Shown piece by piece: positions 27,134 to 36,420 of a stretch of DNA of 64,000 nucleotides. Under the pieces are notes generated by a model. That model worked only from the letters and a program-made list of their open reading frames with translations. It ran no database searches and was not told where the DNA came from. Where the stretch lies: the NCBI RefSeq assembly GCF_030767025.1, contig NZ_JASITE010000004.1, positions 62,001 to 126,000 on the forward strand, written 5' to 3'. The translations under genes and the position numbers were made by a program. Source of the DNA: Nocardia sp. CC227C. GTDB taxonomy: Bacteria > Actinomycetota > Actinomycetes > Mycobacteriales > Mycobacteriaceae. How positions within the stretch are numbered: position 1 is the stretch's first letter; each line of letters opens with the position of its first letter.

Positions 27134-28609
27134 ATGACCACTCGACGCAATCCGTGGCTGGCGCTGTACGCGCTGGTCGTCGGGTTCTTCATGATCCTGC
27201 TGGATATGACCATCGTCGCGGTGGCCAATCCGGCGATCATGACCGACCTGCACGCCGATATCAACAGCGTCATCTGGGTGACCAGCGCCTACCTGCTCAC
27301 CTACGCGGTACCGCTGCTGGTCACCGGACGCCTCGGAGATCGCTTCGGCCCCAAGAACGTCTACCTGCTCGGCTTGGCCGTCTTCACCGCCTCCTCGCTG
27401 TGGTGCGCCATGTCCGGCTCCATCGAGATGCTGATCGCGGCGCGCGCGGTGCAGGGTCTCGGCGCGGCGCTGATGACCCCGCAGACCATGGCGGTCATCA
27501 CCCGCACCTTCCCGCCGGACAAGCGCGGTGCGGCCATGGGGCTGTGGGGTGGCGTCGCGGGTCTGGCCACGCTGGTCGGCCCGATTCTGGGTGGCTTCCT
27601 GGTGGATTCGCACGGCTGGGAGTGGATCTTCTACATCAATGTGCCGGTCGGCATCATCGCCTTCGGTCTGGCCGTCTGGCTGGTGCCCGCCCTGGACACC
27701 AGTTCGCACAGGTTCGATCTGGTGGGCGTGGCGCTCAGCGCGGTCGGCATGTTCCTGCTGGTCTTCGGCATTCAGGAGGGCAACAGCCGGGATTGGGACG
27801 CCGTCATCTGGGCGCTGATCGTCGCCGGGGTGGTGGTGCTCGGATTGTTCCTGGTCAATCAGGCCCGCAATACCGGGGAACCGCTGGTGCCGCTGAGCCT
27901 GTTCCGGGACCGTAATTTCGCGCTGTCCAATCTGGGCATCGCCGCCATGGGCGCGGCGGTGACCGCGATCTTCGTACCGTTCTACTTCTATCTGCAGCAG
28001 GTGCGGGATCTGTCGCCGACGCGGTCGGCGCTGGTGCTGGCCCCCATGGCCATCATTACCGGCGTGTGCGCGCCGATCATCGGCAAGCTGTCGGATCGGA
28101 CGCCGCCGCGCGTCATTCCGACCGTCGGTTTCGCCCTGTTCGCGACCACGACGTTCGGTTTCGCCGTGTTCATGACGCCGGATACGCCGATTCCGGTGTT
28201 CCTGGTGATCGGCGGCATCGCCGGTATCGCCAACGCCTGCATCTGGGCGCCGCTGGCCACCACGGCCACCCACAATCTGCCGGTGCGGCAGGCCGGGGCG
28301 GGGGCGGGCGTCTACAACACCACGCGCCAGGTGGGTTCGGTGCTCGGTTCGGCCGCCGTCGCCGCGCTGCTCTCGGCGCGCATCGCGGCGCAGGGGCTGC
28401 CGTCGGACAGTCCGATCGGCGAGGGCGCGCCGGGAATGGGCGCGATGCCGCCGGAGGTGCTGGACAAGATCAGCACGGCGTTGAGCCAGTCCATGTACCT
28501 TCCGGCCTGCGTGCTGCTGGTCGGGGTCGTGGCCTCCGCGCTGTTCGTCGGCCGCCCCAGCCCGGACCGGCCGAAAACCCAACCCGCCACGGCGGATTCG
28601 GTGCGCTGA
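27134..28609 (+). CDS. MFS drug transporter, DHA2 (14-TM) family
   Basis: 491 aa from ATG, ribosome-binding site GAGGAA. Motif D1-like LDMTIVAVANPAI in the first helix, motif A GRLGDRFGPKNVY and motif C-like GPILGGFLVD mark an EmrB/QacA-type proton-coupled multidrug exporter. About 14 hydrophobic segments are visible. It follows padR in one transcription unit. Its TGA abuts the TGA of the convergent Uma2 gene within TGATCA at 28607-28612. Confidence 0.9.
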   Translation: MTTRRNPWLALYALVVGFFMILLDMTIVAVANPAIMTDLHADINSVIWVTSAYLLTYAVPLLVTGRLGDRFGPKNVYLLGLAVFTASSLWCAMSGSIEMLIAARAVQGLGAALMTPQTMAVITRTFPPDKRGAAMGLWGGVAGLATLVGPILGGFLVDSHGWEWIFYINVPVGIIAFGLAVWLVPALDTSSHRFDLVGVALSAVGMFLLVFGIQEGNSRDWDAVIWALIVAGVVVLGLFLVNQARNTGEPLVPLSLFRDRNFALSNLGIAAMGAAVTAIFVPFYFYLQQVRDLSPTRSALVLAPMAIITGVCAPIIGKLSDRTPPRVIPTVGFALFATTTFGFAVFMTPDTPIPVFLVIGGIAGIANACIWAPLATTATHNLPVRQAGAGAGVYNTTRQVGSVLGSAAVAALLSARIAAQGLPSDSPIGEGAPGMGAMPPEVLDKISTALSQSMYLPACVLLVGVVASALFVGRPSPDRPKTQPATADSVR

Positions 28610-29230
28610 TCAGAGCAGCAGGCCGGTCAGGCGGTGCCAGTCCACCCGGATCTCGATCGGCATCTCCACCAGGGTCGAGTCCACTTCGGCCCGGAGCCGC
28701 TTGTGCAGGCGGTACTGGCGCAGCACCAGCACATGGATGTCGATGGACGCCACCCGCTCGCCGTCCATCCGCACCAGCCAGTACCAGGGGATACCCGCCA
28801 GCGCGTATTCGGCGGTCTTGTCGGCGGTGTCCACGCGCTCGGTGGCCGGGGACACCACCTCCACCGCGATCTTGATGCGGGCGGCGGGCATGGGGCCGAA
28901 ATCGGAGGGCTCACCGCAGAACAGCGCCACGTCCGGGCGGCGCACGGTGACGCGCGGCAGATCCCACAGCAGCACATCGAGATCGGTCGCCACGAACAGC
29001 CAGCCGTCGTTGTAGCGGTTCATATGCTTCTCGGCCCCGGTCTCCAGCATGGACGACAGCCGCCGCGCCGCATTGCGCTGCGCGAGGGTGGGTTTGTCGG
29101 CCCGCACGGCGTCACCGTTGACCACCTCGACGAGTCGGCGGAACTCGTGCGGCAGCTGCTTCCAGATATCGAGGGTGATGGGCTCGGGCTGAAGGTTCTC
29201 CGGCCGGGCCCAATCCAAAACACGGGTCAT
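28610..29230 (-). CDS. Uma2 (DUF820) family protein
   Basis: 206 aa from ATG. The PD-(D/E)XK-like core is present: VRRPDVALF, then KIAVEVVSPATERVDTADK and YALAGIPWYWLV. Uma2 proteins are predicted nucleases, abundant in cyanobacteria and actinobacteria, with no settled role. All core acidic residues and the lysine are present. It stands alone, convergent with the MFS gene. Confidence 0.85.
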   Translation of the reverse strand: MTRVLDWARPENLQPEPITLDIWKQLPHEFRRLVEVVNGDAVRADKPTLAQRNAARRLSSMLETGAEKHMNRYNDGWLFVATDLDVLLWDLPRVTVRRPDVALFCGEPSDFGPMPAARIKIAVEVVSPATERVDTADKTAEYALAGIPWYWLVRMDGERVASIDIHVLVLRQYRLHKRLRAEVDSTLVEMPIEIRVDWHRLTGLLL

Positions 29231-29401
29231 GCAGGTGCCGCCTCTCCGTGACTTCGGCGCACGGCTCGGGTGCCGTCAACGGTCATGCACGCGTGCCGGC
29301 TGTCGGTTGGCCGAACTGCTCTGGGCGTACCCGGTGGATTGTCCCGGGCCTCACGAAATCAGCTGACACTCTGCCATCAAAGTCCGACCCAGAGGTACAA
29401 C

Positions 29402-31321
29402 TCAGCCGATTCGCACCGTGACCGGGGGGTGTCCGGTCGCGCCGTCGGGCACCACGTCCCGGCGTTCGGCGGTCTGCACCGCGCCGGTGCCGTCGGTGGC
29501 GCGGGCGGTGACGGTGTGGTCGCCGGGCGTGGCGTCCCATTCGAAGACCCATTGCCGCCAGGTGTCCACGGAGGGTTCGGCGGCCAGCCGAGCGGGCTGC
29601 CAGTCGCCGTCGTCGACGCGGACCTCCACGGCGCGGATGCCGCGATGCTGCGCCCAGGCGATACCGGCGACGACCACCCGTCCCGGGCTCAGCCGGGAGC
29701 GGGAGTTCGGGGTGTCGATGCGGGTGCCGGTTTTGATCGGACCGCGCGCCGACCAGCCGCGCCGGGTCCAATACGCCTGGGCGCGATCGAATCTGGTGAC
29801 CTCCAGTTCGGTGACCCATTTGGTGGCGGAGACGTAGCCGTACAGGCCCGGGACCACCAGCCGGGCCGGGTAGCCGTGCGCGACCGGCAGCGGTTCGCCG
29901 TTCATGCCGACGGCGAGCATGGCGTCGCGGCCGTCGGTGAGCACCGACAGCGGGCTGCCCGCGGTCCAGCCGTCGGCGCTGCGGGAGAGCACCATATCGG
30001 CGTCCTGATGCGGCCCGGCCTCGGCCAGCAGTTCGTCCAAGCGGTATCCGAGCCAGCTGGCATTGCCGATGAGGTCCCCGCCGATGGGGTTGGAGACGCA
30101 GGCGAGCGTCACCAGCCGCTCGATGGCGGGCCGGGTCGCGAGATCGGCGTAGGTCAGCCGGATTTCCCGATCCACCATGCCGTGGATGCGCAGCGCCCAG
30201 TCGTCCGTGCTGACCTGCGGCAGGATGAGCGCGGTGTCGATCCGGTAGAAGTCGGCATTGGGGGTGACGTATGGCGTCAACCCCGGCAGCCGCAGATCCG
30301 CCTCCCCCTCGAGCACCGTCACCGGGTCGCTCGGCGGCGGCAAGGTCACCGCCGCCCGCTCCCCCGACACATCCCTGGCCCGCGCCCCCAGCCACCGGCC
30401 GACCGCCCCGGCCGCCACCGCGGCCACCCCCGCGACGGCGATGCCGCGTACCGCCGCCCGCCGGTCCATGCGGGCCGAATCGGCAACGGTGGACGCGGGC
30501 GCCGTGCCGCGGTCACGCTCAACCGGACCGCCGCCCGTGCTCATGCTGCCGCCCGATGCCGCGGTGCCGCCCGCCCGAGCGAGGTCACTCGCCAGCGGCG
30601 GGCCGAGCGGTTCGGGGAAGACGGTCTCGCGGCCGGACTCGGCACCGCCTTCGTCACTTCCACGGCTCGGCTCCGGACGAACACCGGGATGTGGCTCCGC
30701 GATAGGTCCGGCCTGATCGGAGTCTCCCGCCCGCGCGTTGTGGTCACCGCCGGTCGGCTCCGCTGTGCGGCGCGGTGGCGACGTGTGGCCATCCACAGCG
30801 AAGTCGACACCCTGCGGACGGGCGGGCACATCGGCTCTCGTGCCGCCGGTTCCGGACGCGCGATATGGCTCCTGGGCGCTCGTCCGCTCCGCTAGGTCTG
30901 CGATCCGGCGGGTCAATGTGCGCAGCAACGCAATCCCGGTGAGTACGCCGACGAGCGTGGGGAGTGCCCACGTCCAGACCGCCTGCGGACGGTCCAGTGC
31001 CGCCACCGCCGCCAGCACGCCGAAGGCCCCGAACAGGATGGATCCGATCGGTCGGCGCACCCGTTCCAACAGTCCCGCACCGGCGGCCACGGTCACCGCG
31101 ACCGCGCCCATGATGAGGTACAGCACGAGTTTGTCGCTGGTGCCGAAGGTGTCGATCGCCCACTCGCGCACCGTGTCCGGCGTGTGGTCGACCACCCCGG
31201 CCCCGACGGCGGCCAGCGGCGCGCTCTGCACGGCGACGATCGCGGCGAGCAGTTCGGCCGCGCCGAGGATCGCCCCGGCCGCCACGATGCCACTCGCTAC
31301 CCGCAGTTCCCGTTCGGCCAC
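29402..31321 (-). CDS. membrane-anchored molybdopterin oxidoreductase, sulfite-oxidase-like
   Basis: 639 aa from GTG 31321, with TAGGGT seven bases upstream. Four hydrophobic helices fill residues 8-140. A roughly 130-residue Gly/Pro/Glu-rich disordered linker follows, then another helix (RGIAVAGVAAVAAGAVGRWL), then the Mo-cofactor domain with the ligand Cys408 in TLACVSNPIGGDLIGNA and the C-terminal Mo-co dimerisation domain (GIAWAQHRGIRAVEVRVDDG). Domain order suggests an extracytoplasmic catalytic part tethered to membrane redox partners. The substrate is unknown; Rv0218-like proteins have this shape. Confidence 0.88.
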   Translation of the reverse strand: MAERELRVASGIVAAGAILGAAELLAAIVAVQSAPLAAVGAGVVDHTPDTVREWAIDTFGTSDKLVLYLIMGAVAVTVAAGAGLLERVRRPIGSILFGAFGVLAAVAALDRPQAVWTWALPTLVGVLTGIALLRTLTRRIADLAERTSAQEPYRASGTGGTRADVPARPQGVDFAVDGHTSPPRRTAEPTGGDHNARAGDSDQAGPIAEPHPGVRPEPSRGSDEGGAESGRETVFPEPLGPPLASDLARAGGTAASGGSMSTGGGPVERDRGTAPASTVADSARMDRRAAVRGIAVAGVAAVAAGAVGRWLGARARDVSGERAAVTLPPPSDPVTVLEGEADLRLPGLTPYVTPNADFYRIDTALILPQVSTDDWALRIHGMVDREIRLTYADLATRPAIERLVTLACVSNPIGGDLIGNASWLGYRLDELLAEAGPHQDADMVLSRSADGWTAGSPLSVLTDGRDAMLAVGMNGEPLPVAHGYPARLVVPGLYGYVSATKWVTELEVTRFDRAQAYWTRRGWSARGPIKTGTRIDTPNSRSRLSPGRVVVAGIAWAQHRGIRAVEVRVDDGDWQPARLAAEPSVDTWRQWVFEWDATPGDHTVTARATDGTGAVQTAERRDVVPDGATGHPPVTVRIG

Positions 31322-31409
31322 GCCTCCGACCCTACTGCCGGTGCGAGCCGCTGAGCTGCGGCAAGTTATGACATTCCGGTGACGTCACGGCCCGCGGCGA
31401 TACGGCGTG

Positions 31410-31928
31410 TCAGGGCGATGCGGGTACGCCGCTCTCCCGCGCCCGCCGCACGTACAGCCGCTGGCTCGCGCGCGCGACCAGCTCGCCGTCGGCGGCCACG
31501 ATGCGCGCCTCGTGTTCGGTCTCGGATTTGGAGCCGTCGGCGGTCCGCTCACGGATCTCGTCCACCACCGCGCGCGGCATCTCCATGGTCGAGTACACCG
31601 TGCCGCGGCCGGGTCGCACGAAGTCGATCTCGGCGGTGGTGTTCCACACCCGGTACGCGCCGCCGAGCTGTCCCTGCGCCATCATGCCGAAGAAGGGATC
31701 GGTCATGGCGAACAGCGACCAGCCGGGCGCCGCGCCATTGTGATTGGAGTTCCAGCGCCGCACCCGCAGGCGCACGGTGACCGAGGTCCAGTCGTCGGCG
31801 AACGGTTCCACGTGGACGCCCAGGAACAGCAGTGGCGGAGCGAGACTCATGACCTTCGCGAGCCGACGCGGGGTCAGCAGTCGTGCCGATATGCCGCGTT
31901 CCCCGAAACCGACCGTACTCGAGCCCAT
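31410..31928 (-). CDS. DUF4442 hotdog-fold (thioesterase-like) protein
   Basis: 172 aa from ATG, with TAGACT six bases before the start. The sequence around NSNHNGAAPGWSLFAMTDPFFGMMA, VWNTTAEIDFVRPGRGTVYS and DGELVARASQRLYVRR follows the hotdog pattern of DUF4442/PaaI-like proteins. A CoA-thioester substrate is likely but unproven. It reads divergently from nothing; the Mo-oxidoreductase gene downstream on the same strand begins 89 bp away. Confidence 0.8.
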   Translation of the reverse strand: MGSSTVGFGERGISARLLTPRRLAKVMSLAPPLLFLGVHVEPFADDWTSVTVRLRVRRWNSNHNGAAPGWSLFAMTDPFFGMMAQGQLGGAYRVWNTTAEIDFVRPGRGTVYSTMEMPRAVVDEIRERTADGSKSETEHEARIVAADGELVARASQRLYVRRARESGVPASP

Positions 31929-31952
31929 TTCGGCAGTCTAGGGCGCGATCGG

Positions 31953-32513
31953 TCAGCGCGGGTCGGCTCTGTGTCGCCGATAGTAGCGGGCCACGCGAGC
32001 GCGATTGCCGCAGCGTTCGGCGGAGCACCACTGGCGGCGGGGGTGGGCGGGGAGGAAGAGCATGACGCAATCGTCTGCGGCGCAACGCTTCACGCGTGCC
32101 ACCGCGGGGTCGGTGCAGAGGTCCGCGGCGGCGTCGGCCAGGGTCGCGGCCAGGCGGGCGGCCGCGTTCCCCGCGCGGTGCGGGGTGGCGGTCAGTGTCG
32201 CGCCGTTCCAGTCCAACCGTCGAATGGCGGGCGCGGCGGATTGCGCTTCGTGCAGTCCGCGCAGCGCCGCCGCCGGGGGGCGGCGGTGGTGCAGCACGGC
32301 GTCGAGTACGGCGGCAGCGTGTTCGCGGACTGCCCGCACCGCTTCGAGCTCCGCGGGTCCGGGACGCACGGCCGCCGACTCCGGCAGCCGGTCGCCCTCC
32401 AGCGCCAGCCAGTGCGCCAGCTGTTCCGGAGTTTCCAGCAGGTCACCGCCGACCGGCCGGGTGTTCACCAGGTCGAGGGCCAGCGGTTCGCCGATCAGCG
32501 GTTCGAGCTCCAT
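31953..32513 (-). CDS. ABATE-domain CGNR zinc-finger protein
   Basis: 186 aa from ATG 32513 (GTG 32516 is one codon upstream; AGGGAG lies close). The N-terminal ABATE (stress-induced) domain begins EPLALDLVNTRPV. The C-terminal CGNR zinc finger has Cys residues in VKRCAADDC and RQWCSAERCGNRARVARYYRRH. Such proteins are thought to be transcription regulators. It is divergent from a hydrolase gene across 83 bp rich in TAATGC/CATTAG-like words, so it may control that gene. Confidence 0.88.
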   Translation of the reverse strand: MELEPLIGEPLALDLVNTRPVGGDLLETPEQLAHWLALEGDRLPESAAVRPGPAELEAVRAVREHAAAVLDAVLHHRRPPAAALRGLHEAQSAAPAIRRLDWNGATLTATPHRAGNAAARLAATLADAAADLCTDPAVARVKRCAADDCVMLFLPAHPRRQWCSAERCGNRARVARYYRRHRADPR

Positions 32514-32538
32514 CACTCCCTAATGCTAACTCAAGCAC

Positions 32539-32568
32539 TTGACACATTAGAACCGGGCAAGCTAGAAA
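32539..32568 (+). promoter_or_regulatory. sigma70-type promoter for the hydrolase, with repeated words
   Basis: TTGACA at 32539-32544 is followed after 18 bp by TAGAAA (32563-32568). The word CTAATGC occurs at 32520-32526 and 32569-32575, with CATTAG between (32545-32550). The repeats flank the proposed promoter and could bind the divergently encoded CGNR protein. Confidence 0.5.
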
Positions 32569-32596
32569 CTAATGCATCATCTCCGTTAGAAAGCAT

Positions 32597-33499
32597 GTGA
32601 ATCCGATGAACGCCCTCCCCCTGGTCCACTACCGCACCCGCACCGTCGACGGTGTCGAGGTCCACTACCGCGAATCGGCCCCCACCCGCGCAGACGCCCC
32701 CGTCCTGCTGCTCCTGCACGGCTTCCCCTCCGGTTCACATCAGTTCCGCCGCCTCATCGACCTACTCGGCGACCGCTACCGACTCATCGCCCCCGACTAC
32801 CCCGGCTTCGGAAACACCGTCACCCCAGCCGATTTCGACTACACCTTCGACCGGCTGGCCGATATCACCGAGGGTTTCGTGCAGGACCTCGGCCTGACCC
32901 GCTTCGCCATGTACGTCTTCGATTTCGGCGCACCGGTCGGCTTCCGCCTCGCCGCCCGCCACCCCGAGTGGATCTCCGCCCTCGTGGTGCAGAACGGCAA
33001 CGCCTACGAGGCCGGTCTCTCCGACGGCGCAAAGGATTTCATCGCGCTGCGCCCCGACCAGGACGGCGCGGAGGCCGCCATCCGCCAGCTGCTCACCCTG
33101 GAGGGCACCCGCGGCCAGTACGAACACGGAGTCCCCGACCCCACCCTGCTCTCCCCCGACGGCTGGACCCTGGACCAGCACTACCTCGACCTCCCCGGCC
33201 GTAAGGAAGCACAGGTAGCCCTCGCCTTCGACTACCACTCCAATGTGAGCCGCTACCCCGAATGGCAGTCCTGGCTCCGCACCCACACACCCCCCACCCT
33301 CATCACCTGGGGCGCGAACGACCCCTTCTTCCCCGCCCCCGGCGCCCACGCCTACCGCACCGACCTCCCCGACGCCGAACTACACCTCTTCGACACCGGC
33401 CACTTCGCCCTGGAAACCCACCTCGCCGAGATCGCCCCGCTCATCGCCGATTTCCTGGACCGCGTCCACACACCCGCCGTTCGGTCCGTTCGGAAGTGA
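32597..33499 (+). CDS. alpha/beta hydrolase, haloalkane-dehalogenase/epoxide-hydrolase-like
   Basis: 300 aa from GTG 32597 (ATG 32606 is an alternative). The nucleophile elbow is VFDFGAPVGF with Asp109 instead of Ser, as in haloalkane dehalogenases and epoxide hydrolases. HGFPSGSHQF supplies the oxyanion loop, Asp242 (NDPFF) the acid and His269 (DTGHFALE) the base. The substrate is unknown. A CGNR regulator gene lies divergently upstream and may respond to it. Confidence 0.88.
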   Translation: MNPMNALPLVHYRTRTVDGVEVHYRESAPTRADAPVLLLLHGFPSGSHQFRRLIDLLGDRYRLIAPDYPGFGNTVTPADFDYTFDRLADITEGFVQDLGLTRFAMYVFDFGAPVGFRLAARHPEWISALVVQNGNAYEAGLSDGAKDFIALRPDQDGAEAAIRQLLTLEGTRGQYEHGVPDPTLLSPDGWTLDQHYLDLPGRKEAQVALAFDYHSNVSRYPEWQSWLRTHTPPTLITWGANDPFFPAPGAHAYRTDLPDAELHLFDTGHFALETHLAEIAPLIADFLDRVHTPAVRSVRK

Positions 33500-33520
33500 A
33501 TCGGCTGTCACCACAACCCT

Positions 33521-33606
33521 GGCGGTGCCGGCCCCGAAGGACCCGAAACACCCACTAACAGCCCGCCAGCACCACAATCGTCAGGAACAGTTCCGTGATC
33601 GAAGAC
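33521..33606 (-). pseudogene. broken copy of the 78-aa membrane-protein gene (repeat copy B)
   Basis: On the minus strand this reads ELFLTIVVLAGC, stop, WVFRVLRG. It aligns in frame with the intact gene at 36671-36907 (ELLLAIAV...VLAGCWWVFRVVRG), but the ATG has become ACG, one Trp codon has become TAG, and four codons are missing. Nucleotide similarity spans about 85 bp in the same orientation as the intact copy. Confidence 0.75.
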
Positions 33607-33610
33607 GCGC

Positions 33611-34717
33611 TTACAAACCACTGCTAGCCGAACCGACTCGATACAGCGGCGGATAGAAGTTCCCGCGGCGCTGCGAGGCCAGAAGCTCCCGCAGCTTCAG
33701 GGTGGTGGCCGGACTGATGGCATGGACCAACTCGGCGACGCGTCGCAAAGTAAGCGCATCAATACCGCGGTCCCGCGCATGGCTGCCGTATGCGTCGATG
33801 ACGTTCAATGATCGGGGGGTCGGCACCCGGACTTCGGAATGCTCGCCGGCAGCCTTGCGACGTTCGATATCGAGTTCACTCCGGCCGCCGCGGCGATTTC
33901 GCAACATCTGCTCCGCCTGGTCCAGACTGCTCGTCGATGTGAGGAGCCCTGCCAGTGATGACTTCGTCAGCGCCTGACCGTCCACTTCGTAGATCCCGGT
34001 CGTATCGTCGGTCAGGTCTATGACCGCGCGACGCTGGGTCTCAACCACGCCACGCCAGCCGTCGGCCGCCATCGCGAGCAGCGAGGTCGCCTCGGATGGG
34101 TGCCAGGACCAGAGGTCGGCGAACGGCGCAGCATCTGCCGGTGTCAGGCTCGCGACCTGGTACGCACCAAGGTCCGCGAACCGCGCGTGCACCTCGCTCG
34201 GCGACAGCTCGCCATCGACGCCGGGGCCAGCGACCAGCACGCGAGTGGGGAGCCCGGTCATCACGGCAGCGGCGAGAGCGAGTGAATCGGCCAGTGGACT
34301 GAGAAGTCCGCTCTCGTGGCCTTCGGCGATGATGTCGCCGCCGACGTCGACCACTATCAACTCGTCGGCGCTGAACATCCGCGCCGCTTTGCCGATACTT
34401 GCGGCCATCCCGGCCGCGCCGTTCTCCGCCTCGAGCAACAGCAGCGGGTGCACCATGCTGCCCGCCAATCGCGGCAGCGTGGACGTCCCTTTCCGCAGTG
34501 TGGACGTCTCCGAGATCGTCGCTACCCCGCAGTGTTCGACCAGCCCCTGGAAGTCGGCGCGTGTTCGCGGGCCCGGCGCGGGGTCCATCATGAACCGATC
34601 CCACGAATAGCTCATGATCGCGCTAACCCGCAGTTCCGGCACGGCAGTGGCGAGCATGGCGGCGGTGATGGCGTCGCCTCCACCACCAGCGGCGATCGCT
34701 AACGCGGAATGCATCAC
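33611..34717 (-). CDS. DUF1152 family protein
   Basis: 368 aa from GTG 34717 (ATG 34714 is equally possible). The glycine-rich start SALAIAAGGGGDAITAA, then the repeated D-G/G-P loops (ELIVVDVGGDI, VLVAGPGVDGE) and the C-terminal helical region match the uncharacterised DUF1152 family of archaea and actinobacteria. The Gly-rich N-terminus suggests nucleotide or cofactor binding (inference). Its divergent partner, 36-66 bp away, is a GntR/HutC regulator, and the two share one regulatory gap. The pair is flanked by direct copies of another gene. Confidence 0.8.
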   Translation of the reverse strand: MMHSALAIAAGGGGDAITAAMLATAVPELRVSAIMSYSWDRFMMDPAPGPRTRADFQGLVEHCGVATISETSTLRKGTSTLPRLAGSMVHPLLLLEAENGAAGMAASIGKAARMFSADELIVVDVGGDIIAEGHESGLLSPLADSLALAAAVMTGLPTRVLVAGPGVDGELSPSEVHARFADLGAYQVASLTPADAAPFADLWSWHPSEATSLLAMAADGWRGVVETQRRAVIDLTDDTTGIYEVDGQALTKSSLAGLLTSTSSLDQAEQMLRNRRGGRSELDIERRKAAGEHSEVRVPTPRSLNVIDAYGSHARDRGIDALTLRRVAELVHAISPATTLKLRELLASQRRGNFYPPLYRVGSASSGL

Positions 34718-34783
34718 TACCCCGACATCTGCTTCAGGTCCGTATAGTGGCTAGTGGCATATGGTACTCACCGAAGGATTGCG

Positions 34784-35533
34784 TTGCCAGAAATCGAGGA
34801 GGTACTTCCCAAGTACCTACAGATCGCCGGACACCTCCGCGACCAGATCGTGCGAGGCGATCTCGCACCGGGCGACGAGGTCCCCTCCGAACGTGAACTG
34901 GCCACGGATTGGAAGGTGGCGCGCCCGACCGCGGCCAAGGCGCTGCAGGTGCTCCGCCAGCAGCGACTGGTCGAAAGCCGGCGGGGGTCGGGCACTTTCG
35001 TACTGGAGCCTCACGCGGCGCCGCGAGCCCGTGAGCGATACGAGCGCGCAGCAGCAATGGGCACGATGTACTCGCCGACAGAGAAGGTCGAGTTCGCCTC
35101 GGCAAGCATCCTGGATGCTCCGCCGCACGTCGCGTCAGCCCTGGGGCTCGAGGTGGGCGCACAGGTAGCGCAGCGGCGTCGCATCATCCGGAACGTGATC
35201 AGCGGCCCGACCGAGCTGTCGATCTCATGGTTCCCCGCCGCGTTTACCAAGGATGCGCCACGACTCCTCGACACCACCGAGGGGATTCGCGGCGGGACGC
35301 TTCCATACCTGTCGGATGTCTTCGGCCTGCGGTCCCTGTATGCACGCGACCAGGTGTCGGCGCGACAGGCCACCGACGAGGAGCGTGAGGTGCTCGGTCT
35401 GCCGAACCCGTCAGCAGTGCTGGTCTACTGGCTCGTCGCGTACGACAGCGGGGATAGTCCGATCGAGTTCGACGAGGCCGTGTATCCGCCCGACCGGTGG
35501 GCCTTCCGGCAAGAGTTCCCGGTTACCGTCTAG
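34784..35533 (+). CDS. GntR-family regulator, HutC/UTRA subfamily
   Basis: 249 aa from TTG 34784, supported by GAAGGA five bases upstream. GTG 34754 is also in frame and lies five bases after TATAGT (34743-34748), so a leaderless 259-aa form is possible. The winged helix PKYLQIAGHLRDQIVRGDL is followed by the GntR motif SERELATDWKVARPTAAKAL. The UTRA ligand domain (about 95-245) ends ELSISWFPAAF and IEFDEAVYPPDRW. It probably controls the divergent DUF1152 gene and/or the array of tiny genes downstream. The arrangement recalls GntR genes of actinobacterial integrative elements. Confidence 0.9.
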   Translation: MPEIEEVLPKYLQIAGHLRDQIVRGDLAPGDEVPSERELATDWKVARPTAAKALQVLRQQRLVESRRGSGTFVLEPHAAPRARERYERAAAMGTMYSPTEKVEFASASILDAPPHVASALGLEVGAQVAQRRRIIRNVISGPTELSISWFPAAFTKDAPRLLDTTEGIRGGTLPYLSDVFGLRSLYARDQVSARQATDEEREVLGLPNPSAVLVYWLVAYDSGDSPIEFDEAVYPPDRWAFRQEFPVTV

Positions 35534-35626
35534 GGCCTGGCCGATCACCCCGTCCGCTCCGGAATTTTTCCACTCCTTGCCAGGGCCGCATTCATATCTG
35601 CCACGGCACACACCGGAGGAACCGGT

Positions 35627-35878
35627 ATGAACACGACCGAGGCGCGTGTCCTCGCCGCACTCGCCCCAGGCGGCCATCTCACCGCCGACCGCATCGCTGA
35701 CAGCGCAGACATATCCACCAGAGCCGCCCGCCACGCCATCGACCGCCTCGCCTACCTGGGACTGCTCGTCACCGGCGTCGGCATATGGCGTGAGACCTGG
35801 ATGCTCAGCCGCCGCGGCCGCGCCTACATCGAGACACCGATCGGCCGTGCACACCTCGACGTCCCAGCGGGAGTGTGA
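35627..35878 (+). CDS. small winged-helix protein
   Basis: 83 aa from ATG with a strong GGAGGAA ribosome-binding site. TEARVLAALAPGGHLTADRI then TRAARHAIDRLAYLGLLVTG reads as a compact winged helix, followed by a wing (WRETWMLSRRGRAYIE). It opens a run of small overlapping genes and may be a regulator of the element. I know no named family. Confidence 0.7.
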   Translation: MNTTEARVLAALAPGGHLTADRIADSADISTRAARHAIDRLAYLGLLVTGVGIWRETWMLSRRGRAYIETPIGRAHLDVPAGV

Positions 35879-35880
35879 CC

Positions 35881-36044
35881 ATGGAACTCCTCGCCTTCGT
35901 CCTGCTCATCGCGGGCATACTCGCCTTCGCCGCTACCCACGGCCACCAGCCGCCCCGCCACGCCACGGCCTGCCGTTCGCGCAGCTCCAGGCGCGGCTGG
36001 AGGTTGAGTCGCAGCGCACCTACCTGCCATTGCGGGGGTGGTGA
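35881..36044 (+). pseudogene. frameshifted small membrane protein
   Basis: ATG 35881 starts ELLAFVLLIAGILAFAATHG, a clean membrane helix that begins like the minus-strand 78-aa protein. After about 35960 the good sequence moves one frame back (GLPFAQLQARLEVESQRTYL) and ends at TGA 36044, three bases before the next ATG. In the starting frame translation runs on as Arg/Ser filler to 36096. I infer one gene with an indel near 35960-35975; a sequencing error would look the same. Confidence 0.45.
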
Positions 36045-36046
36045 CG

Positions 36047-36223
36047 ATGCGGTTCGAGTACCTCAATCACCACAACCGGGAATGGGCGCGCCGTGACCCC
36101 CGCCTGGCCATGCAGGTGCACATCGACTGCCACCCCGACACGTGCGAGACCAAGGCTGCCGCGTGGAAGGTGCTCGTGGACGCCGGGAAGATCGTGCCCG
36201 ACTCGAACCGGAGCCGCGCATGA
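36047..36223 (+). CDS. small hypothetical protein
   Basis: 58 aa from ATG 36047, directly after the previous stop, with a G-rich stretch upstream. It begins MRFEYLNHHNREWARRDPRL and contains a Cys/His pair (HIDCHPDTC) and a basic C-terminus. I do not recognise the family. Its TGA overlaps the next ATG (ATGA). Confidence 0.65.
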   Translation: MRFEYLNHHNREWARRDPRLAMQVHIDCHPDTCETKAAAWKVLVDAGKIVPDSNRSRA

Positions 36224-36420
36224 CCGGGCACATCTCCTACCAGCACCGTGACGACGGCATCTGGCCTGTCGGCGAGGACGGCTGGCCCGTCACCACCGAG
36301 GAGGAGCTGCGGGAGCTGGGCGGCGAAGTACGGGACGCGCTCAGCCTGCTGGCTGGCCCTGAGGTGATCGACGTCGAACCGGAATCCGTGGTCGATATCA
36401 ACGCCGGGGACCGACCATGA
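36220..36420 (+). CDS. small acidic hypothetical protein
   Basis: 66 aa from ATG 36220 (4-base overlap with the previous gene). It is strongly acidic: HISYQHRDDGIWPVGEDGWP, then TEEELRELGGEVRDALSLL and DVEPESVVDIN. There is no known domain. It overlaps the following frame by ATGA, continuing the coupled array. Confidence 0.65.
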   Translation: MTGHISYQHRDDGIWPVGEDGWPVTTEEELRELGGEVRDALSLLAGPEVIDVEPESVVDINAGDRP